Part shown: piece after piece, positions 36,095-44,768 of the stretch
Layout: the number at the start of each line of letters is the position of its first letter
How positions within the stretch are numbered: the stretch's first letter is position 1
Source of the DNA: Algoriphagus vanfongensis DSM 17529
GTDB taxonomy: Bacteria > Bacteroidota > Bacteroidia > Cytophagales > Cyclobacteriaceae
Length of the DNA: 64,000 nucleotides
Assembly (NCBI RefSeq): GCF_000429465.1
Contig: NZ_KE386906.1
Span: forward strand, 186,001-250,000
Reading direction: 5' to 3'
The notes under the pieces: generated by a model
The model's database searches: none
Told to the model about the DNA's origin: nothing
The model's input: the letters and a program-made list of their open reading frames with translations, nothing else
Translations under genes and position numbers: made by a program

Positions 36095-37213
36095 TTAGAG
36101 CGTATCTTCTTCCCGCATTAGTGCAAGGAGCTGACTCGCTATCTTTTTGCGAAAGTCCTGATCGTCTTTGGAGTTGGCAAGTAGAATCAAACCCGTCTTG
36201 GAGGTAGGGTCAAAAACAAGGAGCGAACTAAAACCTGCCTGAGCGCCATAGTGTCCAAAATATGTATGATCATGAAGTGAGATGGCCTGAAATCCAGCAG
36301 GGGGCAAGTCTGGATCTGATTGCAACCAGTTCAACTCAGATTGCAGAAGACCAAGATCTCCACGGATCATCTGGATGAGGGACTTTTCCAAATCTTCCAC
36401 CGAGCTGATCAAACCAGAAGAAGGCGAAGGAGTGAGGGCCAGAGTCATTGGAGCAGGTTTGATCCTTTTCCAGACCCTTGTTTTTTTATGCCCATTGGGG
36501 AGATGGTGGTCAAAGCTGAAATAGGAGTTTCCCATTCCCAATCGCTCTAAAGTGAGGGAATCCGACAAAGCAGTGAAGTCCATACCGGAGTAGGACTGGA
36601 GGAGGTATCCCACCAAATCAAAATTGCTGTCAGCATATTGGTATTCCTTTATCTGACTTTCACTTGCAAACTTTTGTGTCAGTTCCTTACCGAAGGTTTC
36701 CAAAGAAAGATTATTTTGGAAAGACAGCAGGGAGTTTAGTTTTCCCGGATCACTGATCCCTGATTGGTGACGAAGTAGCTCTTCAAACGTCAGCTTTCCC
36801 AGAGCAGTTTCCCGATCCAATTCGGGAAGTTTTAATATGTGAAGTGAGTCTTCCAGCGTGATATCTAGCCTGTCAAGGTATCTTGCCAGAGTCAAGCTGG
36901 TAAATAGTTTGGATACAGAGGCCACGGGCAAAGTAGAATTCCAATTCAGGCTATCATGTGTGTCATGGTCCAGAAAGCCCAGCGATTTTCTATGATATAC
37001 TTTGGAATCCCTAATGATAGAGATGGAAATCCCCGCTAGGAAATTTTCATTAAAGCTGGCAATCAGGCTAGAATCCAATTTTTCCTTCAGACTCGTGGAG
37101 CCCATGGGAGGAGCCAAAGTGATCCTCGGATAGCTATTCCACCACTCGATTCCCAGAAATATCACTAGCCAGCCTACGATGCCCCAAAGAATGAATTTGA
37201 CTTTTGATTTCAT
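36095..37213 (-). CDS. Serine hydrolase, beta-lactamase/penicillin-binding fold
   Basis: An exported or membrane-anchored class C beta-lactamase-like hydrolase. An N-terminal membrane segment (about 5-25, FILWGIVGWLVIFLGIEWW) is followed by SVSKLFTSL (SxxK nucleophile and lysine), YADSNF (tyrosine motif) and the C-terminal HYGAQAGFSS in place of KTG. Such proteins are peptidases or esterases acting on peptidoglycan or small molecules. Length 372. No neighbours on the same operon are evident. Confidence 0.87.
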   Translation of the reverse strand: MKSKVKFILWGIVGWLVIFLGIEWWNSYPRITLAPPMGSTSLKEKLDSSLIASFNENFLAGISISIIRDSKVYHRKSLGFLDHDTHDSLNWNSTLPVASVSKLFTSLTLARYLDRLDITLEDSLHILKLPELDRETALGKLTFEELLRHQSGISDPGKLNSLLSFQNNLSLETFGKELTQKFASESQIKEYQYADSNFDLVGYLLQSYSGMDFTALSDSLTLERLGMGNSYFSFDHHLPNGHKKTRVWKRIKPAPMTLALTPSPSSGLISSVEDLEKSLIQMIRGDLGLLQSELNWLQSDPDLPPAGFQAISLHDHTYFGHYGAQAGFSSLLVFDPTSKTGLILLANSKDDQDFRKKIASQLLALMREEDTL

Positions 37214-37263
37214 TCTTATAAATAGTTATCTGGAGCAGATGGGGGCTATATGATGGCCCGCAT

Positions 37264-38217
37264 TCATATCGTGATGTTGGAATTTTTCTTTTCTAATTCT
37301 GAAAAGTCACAATCCAGTTCTTCCCTGTTCCAATTACCCACTTCTGCCGCAGCTTCGTAGGTGCTTTGTAGGAAAGACAAAAGCGTTTCCTTGGGATTGC
37401 TACTGGTCTGGACGCTTTTATAGGGTAGAATAAATTCGCCCAGACTATCGCTCCAATAGGCTGATTCAGGCTGAATTTGCTTGTCCTTGAACGAATCATG
37501 ATTGGGGTAGCAATAGGCATAGAATGCAGGTTCGGGGAGCCTTTCATCTCCAGGCCAAAATCCAATACTGAAGACTTCATGGGAATAGGCTTCTCTCATG
37601 ATATCCTTGGAAATATTGGGTACATCTCCTTCAAACTCTGGTGCTGTGGCGCCAGAAAAGCGCGTATAAGCCATGTCAAAAGAACCCCAAAAAAAGTGAA
37701 TGGGGCTGTTTTTTCCTCTAAATCGAGCTCTAAACACTCCCAGAGTATTTTGGATCAGGATCATTGCCTTCCAGAGCTTCTGAGCTTCATTAGCCAAGTA
37801 AGGGATTCGTTTTGTGTTTTGTGCAAAGGGGATACAAACTGGCATCTCGTTGGGCTTGGTGCTGATTTTGACAGCGATACCCAAAAACTTTAATTTTTCA
37901 TTGAGCTGCTCGTAAAAGCTGGCCACGGTCTGTCCGCCTAGCGGAAAACGGTCACGCGTACCGTTGCTAGTTTTGATTTTGAGCTCATGTCTGGTCAGAT
38001 CAAAACGGATATCAAAAACTCCTCCTTCGTAGGGAATGGGACCTGTGGTCAAGCCTTGGGAATCCACATATAGAGCTACGTGCCAAGAGTGATTCTGCCA
38101 TGGAGACTTTTTTAATCGGACTTTTCCCACCATCTGAGTCCAGTGATGTAAGAGGTAAATGGTGTCCTTGTACTCATTAAAATTCAAGGAAGGCCAGGTG
38201 AGTTTTTTTGTTGCCAT
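37264..38217 (-). CDS. DUF5996 family protein
   Basis: A 317-residue soluble protein matching DUF5996, a conserved family without known function. Typical are the start LTWPSLNFNEYKDTIYLLHH and HSWHVALYVDSQGLTTGPIP, then IPYLANEAQKLW, and the C-terminal FWPGDERLPEPAFYAY. No signal peptide or membrane segment. The nearest same-strand gene upstream is the sirtuin gene, 48 bases away. Confidence 0.85.
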   Translation of the reverse strand: MATKKLTWPSLNFNEYKDTIYLLHHWTQMVGKVRLKKSPWQNHSWHVALYVDSQGLTTGPIPYEGGVFDIRFDLTRHELKIKTSNGTRDRFPLGGQTVASFYEQLNEKLKFLGIAVKISTKPNEMPVCIPFAQNTKRIPYLANEAQKLWKAMILIQNTLGVFRARFRGKNSPIHFFWGSFDMAYTRFSGATAPEFEGDVPNISKDIMREAYSHEVFSIGFWPGDERLPEPAFYAYCYPNHDSFKDKQIQPESAYWSDSLGEFILPYKSVQTSSNPKETLLSFLQSTYEAAAEVGNWNREELDCDFSELEKKNSNITI

Positions 38218-38265
38218 GGTAAAAATTTCTATTTCAATTTATGGCTTTTAGCCTAATCATCGAAA

Positions 38266-38961
38266 TTAAATATCCTTTAATAATGAATCTTTCAGCAAAT
38301 TCATCCCGGCAGTAGCCGAATGTTGCCAATGAATCACGCCTTTGGGTAGTTTGCCGAAGTCATCACTGGGATCGATCAGGTGGATAGGGATGCCTTGAGG
38401 AGCATAGTCCATCAGACCAGCTGCCGGATAGACTTGCAAGGAGGTGCCAACTATTAAGAAAATATTGGCTTTTCCAGCCAAATGGATCGCTTCTGTCATC
38501 ATAGGGACAGGCTCACCAAACCAGACGACATTAGGTCGAAGCTGACTTCCTTTCTCACATTTGTCACCTTTCTTGATCTCCCAATGGTCCAAATTATAGA
38601 CAAGCAATGGGTCTAGGGAACTCTGGGCTTTTTTGAGTTCGCCGTGGAGGTGTAAAACGTTTGTAGATCCAGCGCGCTCATGCAGGTCATCGACATTTTG
38701 CGTGATGATCTGTACATCAAAATACTCCTCCAGCTCCGCCAAAATCAAGTGTGCCAAATTGGGTTTGCACTCGTACATCTGCTTTCTGCGGAGATTGTAG
38801 AAAGTCTGTACCAAATCTTGATTTCTTCTCCAACCGCCCGGAGAGGCTACTTCCATGACATCGTGCCCCTCCCAAAGACCACCGCTGTCCCTGAAGGTTT
38901 TGATGCCACTTTCAGCAGAGATTCCAGCTCCCGAGAGCACAACCAATCGTTTTTTGTTCAT
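38266..38961 (-). CDS. Sir2-family NAD-dependent deacylase, zinc site lost
   Basis: A class III sirtuin that removes acyl groups from lysines using NAD. NAD-binding GAGISAESGIKTFRDSGGLW, TQNVDDLHERAG and catalytic His in HLHGEL are intact; FYNLRRKQ supplies the Tyr/Arg pair typical of desuccinylases. The zinc-binding region between HGEL and LRPNVVWFGE has only one cysteine (GDKCEKGSQ) instead of four, so structural zinc is probably absent, as I recall for several Bacteroidota homologues. Length 231. Confidence 0.92.
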   Translation of the reverse strand: MNKKRLVVLSGAGISAESGIKTFRDSGGLWEGHDVMEVASPGGWRRNQDLVQTFYNLRRKQMYECKPNLAHLILAELEEYFDVQIITQNVDDLHERAGSTNVLHLHGELKKAQSSLDPLLVYNLDHWEIKKGDKCEKGSQLRPNVVWFGEPVPMMTEAIHLAGKANIFLIVGTSLQVYPAAGLMDYAPQGIPIHLIDPSDDFGKLPKGVIHWQHSATAGMNLLKDSLLKDI

Positions 38962-38998
38962 ACTTAAAATTAACTGGAGTGCTCAAATGATCCAAGTT

Positions 38999-40195
38999 TT
39001 AGTCCTTGGGCCTGTAGTCCATGGGCATCAGGTCGGCTACTTTTTCCCAACCCATGTATCCATCTACTAAAATACCCAGAGGTTCTGAGTAGCTGCCATT
39101 CTCGAATAGCTCCAAGAGGTCTGTTCTGATATAAAGTTTGGACACTTGATGGCCTGCATGAGAGGCGTTTATTGCACCTAGGAATTCTGACGACTCTTTT
39201 TCCCCCAAATAAGTGATTTGTAAGATGGCATTTCCCTTCAATTGACGTTTACCATCTGGAGTGGTCATCATGATCTCAGTTGAATTGATCGGTTTTTTTT
39301 CGAGTACTTCGACACTATCTGGCAAGTGTCTCTTATTGAGGATGTTAAATAATAGAGAGTCTTTGATAGACCGTTCTTGTGTTTTCATGAATAGAGCCTC
39401 AGCTTTTCTGATTGTCTCGCGACTTGGTTTTTGAGGGTTTGGCAGTTGATAAATCCTTCGTATTTGATACTTTTCTTTCCTCGTTGTCCCTTCGTAAAGT
39501 GAGGAAATGAAATGCTGGAGACTGCCTTGATAGGCTTTTTGTCTATTTTTTTTAATCCGGTAGGCTTTGGATTTCGAGAGATTTTGATCAGGAATAAATA
39601 AGGGGTAGCCCAAATAATAGAAGGACCCGGCTCTGGAGTCATATTCGAATTTGACCAGCTCGAAATCCAAGGTGTAGCCCAGGTTGGGGTTGTGGATGAG
39701 AAGCGGTTCTTGGGCACTAGCAGTGAGGACCCCTCGTCGTGAATCGCTATCCAGTAGAATCTTCTTTTCATTCTCAATCCAGGCACTTTTGGCATTTTCA
39801 GTATTTCCCAAAAAGTAATTTTTGAAATCTTTGAGATTCCGATACCAAACCCAATCCCGATCTTCATTCACATCAATAGCTTTCAATTCGACCTCCATGA
39901 TCTGGAGATAAATCAAAAACCCATCTTTTGGAAGATTGTCTGTTTGGATCGAGAAAACTTGAGTCTCGTAGCCAATCATCCGAATGGCTACTTCGTAGCT
40001 TCCATTGGGGATTTCAATTTCGAAATGTCCATTTTCATCCGCTGAGATTCCCAGAGTGGTATTTGGCAAAAATACCGAGCAAAAAGGAACAGGGGTTCCA
40101 CTGCCGACCTCGACAATTCTTCCTTTTAAAACAGCCTGAGCAAAAGTATGATGGAAAGAAAGGAATAGAATGGTAAAAAATAATAGTCTTTTCAT
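38999..40195 (-). CDS. Exported CarboxypepD_reg-like domain protein
   Basis: A 398-residue envelope protein with a signal peptide (1-19, FHHTFAQA) and a CarboxypepD_reg/CNA-like domain (about 22-105: LKGRIVEVGSGTPVPFCSVF, LGISADENGHFEIEIPNG). The remainder, rich in Tyr and Lys, lacks a barrel-like or plug pattern and is not assigned. Similar domains precede outer-membrane receptors, but here no receptor part follows. Orientation is the same as topA, 53 bases upstream, with a topA terminator between. Confidence 0.82.
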   Translation of the reverse strand: MKRLLFFTILFLSFHHTFAQAVLKGRIVEVGSGTPVPFCSVFLPNTTLGISADENGHFEIEIPNGSYEVAIRMIGYETQVFSIQTDNLPKDGFLIYLQIMEVELKAIDVNEDRDWVWYRNLKDFKNYFLGNTENAKSAWIENEKKILLDSDSRRGVLTASAQEPLLIHNPNLGYTLDFELVKFEYDSRAGSFYYLGYPLFIPDQNLSKSKAYRIKKNRQKAYQGSLQHFISSLYEGTTRKEKYQIRRIYQLPNPQKPSRETIRKAEALFMKTQERSIKDSLLFNILNKRHLPDSVEVLEKKPINSTEIMMTTPDGKRQLKGNAILQITYLGEKESSEFLGAINASHAGHQVSKLYIRTDLLELFENGSYSEPLGILVDGYMGWEKVADLMPMDYRPKD

Positions 40196-40218
40196 ATACG
40201 ACTAAAAATATAAAAAAT

Positions 40219-40242
40219 AAGGCCGGAAAATCCTCCGGCCTT
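40219..40242 (-). terminator. Terminator after topA
   Basis: Arms AAGGCCGGA / TCCGGCCTT with a 6-base loop and an A-rich left flank (T run on the minus strand). It separates topA from the next gene. Confidence 0.9.
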
Positions 40243-40248
40243 AATTCT

Positions 40249-42570
40249 TTATTTTTTCTTGGCAAACCTTCCACCTCGTTTTTTAGGTTCTGGTTGGTTT
40301 TCGATGATTTCCATCGTTTCAGCAAATGTCAACTTCTCTGCTTCCTTATCCTTGGGGATTTTGTAATTGGTTTTCCCCATCTTGATATAAGGACCCCATC
40401 TGCCATTGAGGATCTGCAGTTCAGGATTTTCATCAAAGCTTTTGATATGCTTTTTGGCGTCAGCTTCTCTTTTATCCTTGATGAGCTGGATTGCTTCCTC
40501 TTCAGTGATGCTCAGTGGATCCTGTTCTTTTTTCAACGAAACAAAAGAACCGTCATGACGCACGTAAGGACCAAACCTACCGATGGCAGCTACCATTTTT
40601 TTGTCCTCAAACATCCCCACATCGCGAGGTAATTTGAACAACTCCAGCGCATCTTCCAAACTGATGTTTTCGATGAATTGGCCTTTTTTCAGTGAAGCGT
40701 ATTGTTTTTCCTCGTCCTCATTGTCTCCTATCTGCACGAGAGGGCCAAACCTTCCCAGTCTGGCAGTCATCGGTTTGCCACTCTGAGGATGATTGCCAAG
40801 GAATCGGCTGGTGTTGATGTCCTGACGGGAAACTTGCTCGGTCTCCTCTACGGTATGATGGAATTTTCCATAGAAAGAATCGATCATATCTTGCCAGTCT
40901 TGACCTCCCGCTGCAATGTCGTCAAACTCCTTTTCCACCTTGGCGGTGAAGTTGAAGTCGATCACATTAGGGAAATGATCCACCAAGAAGTCATTGACGA
41001 CCATGGCGATATTGGTAGGGAAAAGCTTCTGTTTTTCAGCTCCCGTGATTTCTGTTTTAGTTTCTTCCTTAAACTGACCCTTGGAAATCTTCATTTCCTG
41101 ATAGTTTCTCGGGGTGCCATCTCTGGATTCCTTGATCACATAGTCCCTCTTTTGGATCGTAGAGATCGTAGGAGCGTAGGTAGATGGTCGGCCTATGCCC
41201 AGTTCTTCGAGTTTTTTGACCAATGAAGCTTCCGTATAGCGTGGAGCGGCTCTCGTGAAAGATTCTCTTCCCTTCATTTCCAAAAGCTCCAGTGACTGAC
41301 CGACAGTCAAAGGAGGCAAAAGTGATTTGTCTGTGCTTTCATCTTCCTCCTCATCATCAGTACTTTCTAGATAGACTTTGAGAAATCCATCAAATTTGAT
41401 GATCTCCCCGTGAGCAGATAGTGTCAACTCAGAATTGGAGATACCGATGGTGACGGTGGTCTTTTCCAGTTCTGCATCTGCCATCTGGGAGGCAATCGCC
41501 CGCTTCCAGATCAGTTCATAGAGTCTTTGCTCATTTCTGTCTCCAGTGACTTGGGACTGAGAAAAATCCGTTGGGCGGATCGCTTCGTGAGCTTCCTGTG
41601 CGCCTTCAGATTTGGTGGTATATTTTCGTGCCTTATGGTATTGGCTGCCATAAGAATCAGAAATCGCGTTTTCTGCCGAACTCATAGCGTCTTGGGATAG
41701 ATTGACACTATCAGTACGCATGTAGGTGATCTTACCTGCTTCGTAGAGCTTCTGCGCAACGGACATCGTCTGAGCTACAGAGAAATACAATTTTCTACTG
41801 GCTTCCTGCTGAAGGGTAGAAGTGGTAAATGGCGGCGCAGGCGATTTTTTGGCAGGTTTTTTCTCCAGATTTTTGATGGAGAAGTCTGCTTCCAAGCAAG
41901 TCTTTAGGAAGTTTTCGGCTTCTTCTTTTGTTTCAAACTTACGAGGAAGTTCGGCATTGAAAGATCTGCCATCTGCCTCAAACTGGGCAGTGATTCGGAA
42001 CGATGATTTTGCCTTGTGCGCTTCGATTTCTCTTTCTCGCTCCACAATGAGTCTCACTGCCACAGACTGCACCCGTCCGGCAGATAGACCTGTTTTTATT
42101 TTTTTCCAGAGAATGGGAGAAAGCTCAAATCCCACCAGCCTGTCCAGAATCCTTCTGGCTTGCTGGGCATTGACTAGGTCGTAGTCTATTCCGCGGGGAT
42201 TTTCGATGGCCTTGGAAATGGCATTTTTGGTGATCTCCCGAAATACGATTCTCTTGGTATTGGTCTCGTTGAGTTTCAGTACCTCCTTGAGGTGCCATGA
42301 GATGGCTTCTCCTTCGCGGTCATCATCACTCGCTAGGTAGATGGTCTCAGCATCCTTGGCCAAACTTTTGAGTGTTTTGATGACTTCCTTTTTATCAGGA
42401 GTCACTTCGTAGGTCGGTTTGAAACGGTTTTTTATATCAATCGCTTTATCACCTTTGGGCAGGTCTCGAACGTGCCCGTAGCTGGAGGCTACTTTGAAGT
42501 CCTTGCCTAAATACCCTTCAATGGTTTTGGCTTTGGCAGGTGATTCGACGATTACAAGGTTTTTAGACAT
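40249..42570 (-). CDS. topA: DNA topoisomerase I
   Basis: A type IA topoisomerase that relaxes negative supercoils. TOPRIM domain (about 1-140, LVIVESPAKAKTIEGYL and the DDREGEAISWHL metal motif), the catalytic tyrosine in ITYMRTDS (about 290), and GIGRPSTYAPTIS (about 480). The C-terminus lacks Cys4 zinc fingers and instead has several KxGRFGPYV-type repeats (RFGPLVQIGD, RFGPYVRHDG, RWGPYIKMGK), normal for Bacteroidota. A basic tail (KKRGGRFAKKK) ends the 773 residues. It is essential in most bacteria. Confidence 0.97.
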   Translation of the reverse strand: MSKNLVIVESPAKAKTIEGYLGKDFKVASSYGHVRDLPKGDKAIDIKNRFKPTYEVTPDKKEVIKTLKSLAKDAETIYLASDDDREGEAISWHLKEVLKLNETNTKRIVFREITKNAISKAIENPRGIDYDLVNAQQARRILDRLVGFELSPILWKKIKTGLSAGRVQSVAVRLIVEREREIEAHKAKSSFRITAQFEADGRSFNAELPRKFETKEEAENFLKTCLEADFSIKNLEKKPAKKSPAPPFTTSTLQQEASRKLYFSVAQTMSVAQKLYEAGKITYMRTDSVNLSQDAMSSAENAISDSYGSQYHKARKYTTKSEGAQEAHEAIRPTDFSQSQVTGDRNEQRLYELIWKRAIASQMADAELEKTTVTIGISNSELTLSAHGEIIKFDGFLKVYLESTDDEEEDESTDKSLLPPLTVGQSLELLEMKGRESFTRAAPRYTEASLVKKLEELGIGRPSTYAPTISTIQKRDYVIKESRDGTPRNYQEMKISKGQFKEETKTEITGAEKQKLFPTNIAMVVNDFLVDHFPNVIDFNFTAKVEKEFDDIAAGGQDWQDMIDSFYGKFHHTVEETEQVSRQDINTSRFLGNHPQSGKPMTARLGRFGPLVQIGDNEDEEKQYASLKKGQFIENISLEDALELFKLPRDVGMFEDKKMVAAIGRFGPYVRHDGSFVSLKKEQDPLSITEEEAIQLIKDKREADAKKHIKSFDENPELQILNGRWGPYIKMGKTNYKIPKDKEAEKLTFAETMEIIENQPEPKKRGGRFAKKK

Positions 42571-42724
42571 AAAAGCAAAGATCTAAAGCCGGGTGGCTTG
42601 TTTTGAAAAGCTAAAAATAGAGGGCAATGTGATTACCTCCAAATAAATATCTTTTAGTCATGCTCGAATTAGAATGGTTTTTGATATAGTAGGACTTGCA
42701 AGGAATCTACTTAAAACTCCCAAA

Positions 42725-43192
42725 ATGAAGCGTTTGTTTTTAATTCGACACGGTGAAGCAGGTTTTTCGGAAGGAACCGATTTTCAGCGCCAGCTGACCA
42801 AATTAGGGATAGAAAAGATCCTGAGGGTAGGCGAAACGCTCCACAAAATCCAGCCGGAAATAGATCTGATGTACTGTTCTCCGGCACAGCGTACGATGGA
42901 AACTGCCGATGTGCTCCGGAAAAATGTGCAAATTAGATCCAATGAATACCATCAGTCAATTTATGATGGCGATCTACTTTCTTTAATGGGATTGTTGGAA
43001 AATATACCCACAATTGTAGATTCTTGTCTGATCGTAGGGCACAATCCTATCATCAGCCTCTGTCTGTCTACCTTGACGGATCATTCCTATCAAAATATGA
43101 GTCCTGGGACTTTGGCTTATCTGGAATTTGAATTTGACTCTTGGAAATACATCAGTGCAGGCTCAGGCATCCTGCGAGAAATTATTAGCTGA
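42725..43192 (+). CDS. Histidine phosphatase, SixA type
   Basis: A small RHG-type phosphatase of the SixA branch, which dephosphorylates phosphohistidine domains. The catalytic RHGE is at residues 8-11 (LFLIRHGEAG), followed by CSPAQRTMETA and the second histidine in VGHNPIISLC. The open frame runs to 42674, but the ATG at 42725 gives the standard start (MKRLFLIRHG) and 155 residues, close to E. coli SixA (161). It is divergent from topA. No histidine-kinase partner is adjacent. Confidence 0.9.
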   Translation: MKRLFLIRHGEAGFSEGTDFQRQLTKLGIEKILRVGETLHKIQPEIDLMYCSPAQRTMETADVLRKNVQIRSNEYHQSIYDGDLLSLMGLLENIPTIVDSCLIVGHNPIISLCLSTLTDHSYQNMSPGTLAYLEFEFDSWKYISAGSGILREIIS

Positions 43193-43261
43193 GCCATATC
43201 TTGAGGGAGGATAGTCATTCATATTGCGGATACATAGTAGGGATTCCTTTTTAAGAAAAAC

Positions 43262-43699
43262 ATGAAAATGAAATCATTGACTAGATTGGGTACTTGGGTG
43301 GCTGCAGTCATACTGAGTGGATTGGCTTCCTGCTCCTCTGGAGTTTCCGAAGAAAAACTTGAAGGAAACTGGAAAGGAGAGGATTTTCGATTTGTCCAAT
43401 CGGAAGGTCCAAATGTCGTTGCGATGATCGATGGAGGCAGAGAGCTGCATGAGCAGAGTGAGTTGCTCTTGAAAGCGGACGGGACGTATGAAATAGTGGT
43501 CAAAGAAGAAATTCCGAATGGGGAGGGAGTGTGGAGCGTGATCGATCGAAACTTTCTGCAGACTATTTCTGGGTCGGATACTATTTTGTATGAAGTGGTG
43601 GACCTGAGTGAAAACAGATTGGTCACCAAACATCAAGTCGCTTACGAGACTCCGATGGGGAATTTGGCTGGAGAAATCACTCTTATTTATAAAAGGTAA
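43262..43699 (+). CDS. Small lipoprotein of unknown function
   Basis: A 145-residue lipoprotein: signal and lipobox LASC end at about residue 22-25. The remainder (LEGNWKGEDFRFVQSEGP, LLKADGTYEIVVKEE) resembles the strand pattern of lipocalin-like DUF4923/DUF5004 proteins common in Bacteroidota; family membership is inferred. No operon partner is obvious. The gap to the next gene (43700-43906) holds no gene that I see. Confidence 0.78.
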   Translation: MKMKSLTRLGTWVAAVILSGLASCSSGVSEEKLEGNWKGEDFRFVQSEGPNVVAMIDGGRELHEQSELLLKADGTYEIVVKEEIPNGEGVWSVIDRNFLQTISGSDTILYEVVDLSENRLVTKHQVAYETPMGNLAGEITLIYKR

Positions 43700-43906
43700 G
43701 GAGAGGTAGTCAGTCCTTGCCTGAATTAGCGACTTACATTTTTTGATCGGACTTTTTTTGGGAAGGAATACCTTCTTCTTACTCTCTTCAAATTAATTGG
43801 AAGAGTAGATTTCTGCTAAAAATCCATCAGCGGTTTTTCGATTCACGGCATTTTTACGGTTATTTATTGCCTTTAGAAATCTTTCCTAAAATAATCTATT
43901 GTATCA

Positions 43907-44674
43907 ATGAATAAGCAATTAAAGACCCTGGCTATTCTAGCAGTAGGGATGTGTATCAGTTCCATGACCTACGCTCAGGATCAGACACCTCCCAAATTAC
44001 CACCTCAGGCTACTGAGTTTTACGCACCTGTGCCACCGAAAATCACCCCTGGTACCGAAAACAATCTTCCACCGTCAGATGCGATTGTTCTCTTTGACGG
44101 GACAAGCCTTAACAATTTTGTTTCTGCTAAAGACGGCTCCAGTCCTGCAGCATGGACAATCGAAAACGGAGAATTGGTCGTGACAGCGGGACAGGGTGAT
44201 ATCCAGTCCAAAATGCCCTTTGGTGATGCGCAATATCACCTCGAATGGACTGCTCCAACCGAGATAAAAGGTGAAGGACAGGGTAGAGGAAACTCTGGAT
44301 TCTTCTTGATGGGAATGTACGAGGTTCAGGTTTTGGATTCCTACGAAAGTAAAACCTACACCAATGGACAGGCAGGTTCGATCTACAAGCAATTTCCTCC
44401 ATTGGTCAATCCTTTGAGAGCTCCAGGAGAGTGGAATTATTATGACATTATCTTCAAAGCTCCTCGATTTGATAAAAATGGCGTTTTGACTTCACCGGCT
44501 ACTGTGACTGTCTTGATCAATGGAGTTTTGGTGCAAAATCATGTGATCCTCAGAGGTCCTACTGAGTACATTGGTATTCCGAATTACAAGGCACATGCAG
44601 AGACTTTGCCGATCAAATTGCAGGATCATGGCAACCCGGTAAGATTCAGAAATATCTGGGTCAGACCTCTTTGA
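43907..44674 (+). CDS. Exported DUF1080 protein (3-keto-disaccharide hydrolase family)
   Basis: A secreted protein with a concanavalin-like DUF1080 fold. It has a signal peptide (1-23, ending MTYAQ), then IVLFDGTSLNNFVSAKDG, WTIENGELVVTAGQGDIQSK, HLEWTAP, GNSGFFLMGMYEVQVLDSY and KLQDHGNPVRFRNIWVRPL. The family is linked to hydrolysis of 3-keto-glycosides. It is directly upstream of a Gfo/Idh/MocA gene, an enzyme type that makes 3-keto-sugars, so the pair forms a logical pathway step (inference). The Gfo partner is broken here. Confidence 0.92.
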   Translation: MNKQLKTLAILAVGMCISSMTYAQDQTPPKLPPQATEFYAPVPPKITPGTENNLPPSDAIVLFDGTSLNNFVSAKDGSSPAAWTIENGELVVTAGQGDIQSKMPFGDAQYHLEWTAPTEIKGEGQGRGNSGFFLMGMYEVQVLDSYESKTYTNGQAGSIYKQFPPLVNPLRAPGEWNYYDIIFKAPRFDKNGVLTSPATVTVLINGVLVQNHVILRGPTEYIGIPNYKAHAETLPIKLQDHGNPVRFRNIWVRPL

Positions 44675-44681
44675 TTTTTTG

Positions 44682-44737
44682 TCCACTGTCCACAGTCCAC
44701 AGCCCACGGTCGTCCGTCGTCAGTGGGCTGTGGACCT
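44682..44737. repeat. Heptad-periodic spacer, element C, with perfect 13-base hairpin
   Basis: Eight consecutive 7-base units fill the spacer after the DUF1080 stop; units such as TCCACTG and TCCACAG share a G at position 7, so G recurs seven times at exact 7-base spacing (44688 to 44730). The same stretch contains perfect 13-base arms, GTCCACAGCCCAC (44695-44707) and its complement (44723-44735), followed by CTTTT, so it can act as a terminator. Confidence 0.8.
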
Positions 44738-44768
44738 TTTAACCAATAACCCAAAAACCATTCGAAAG

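Noticed and set aside
44679..44768. N-terminal extension of the Gfo/Idh frame
   Set aside because: It translates the heptad/hairpin spacer; the Tat-type signal starts at the ATG at 44769.
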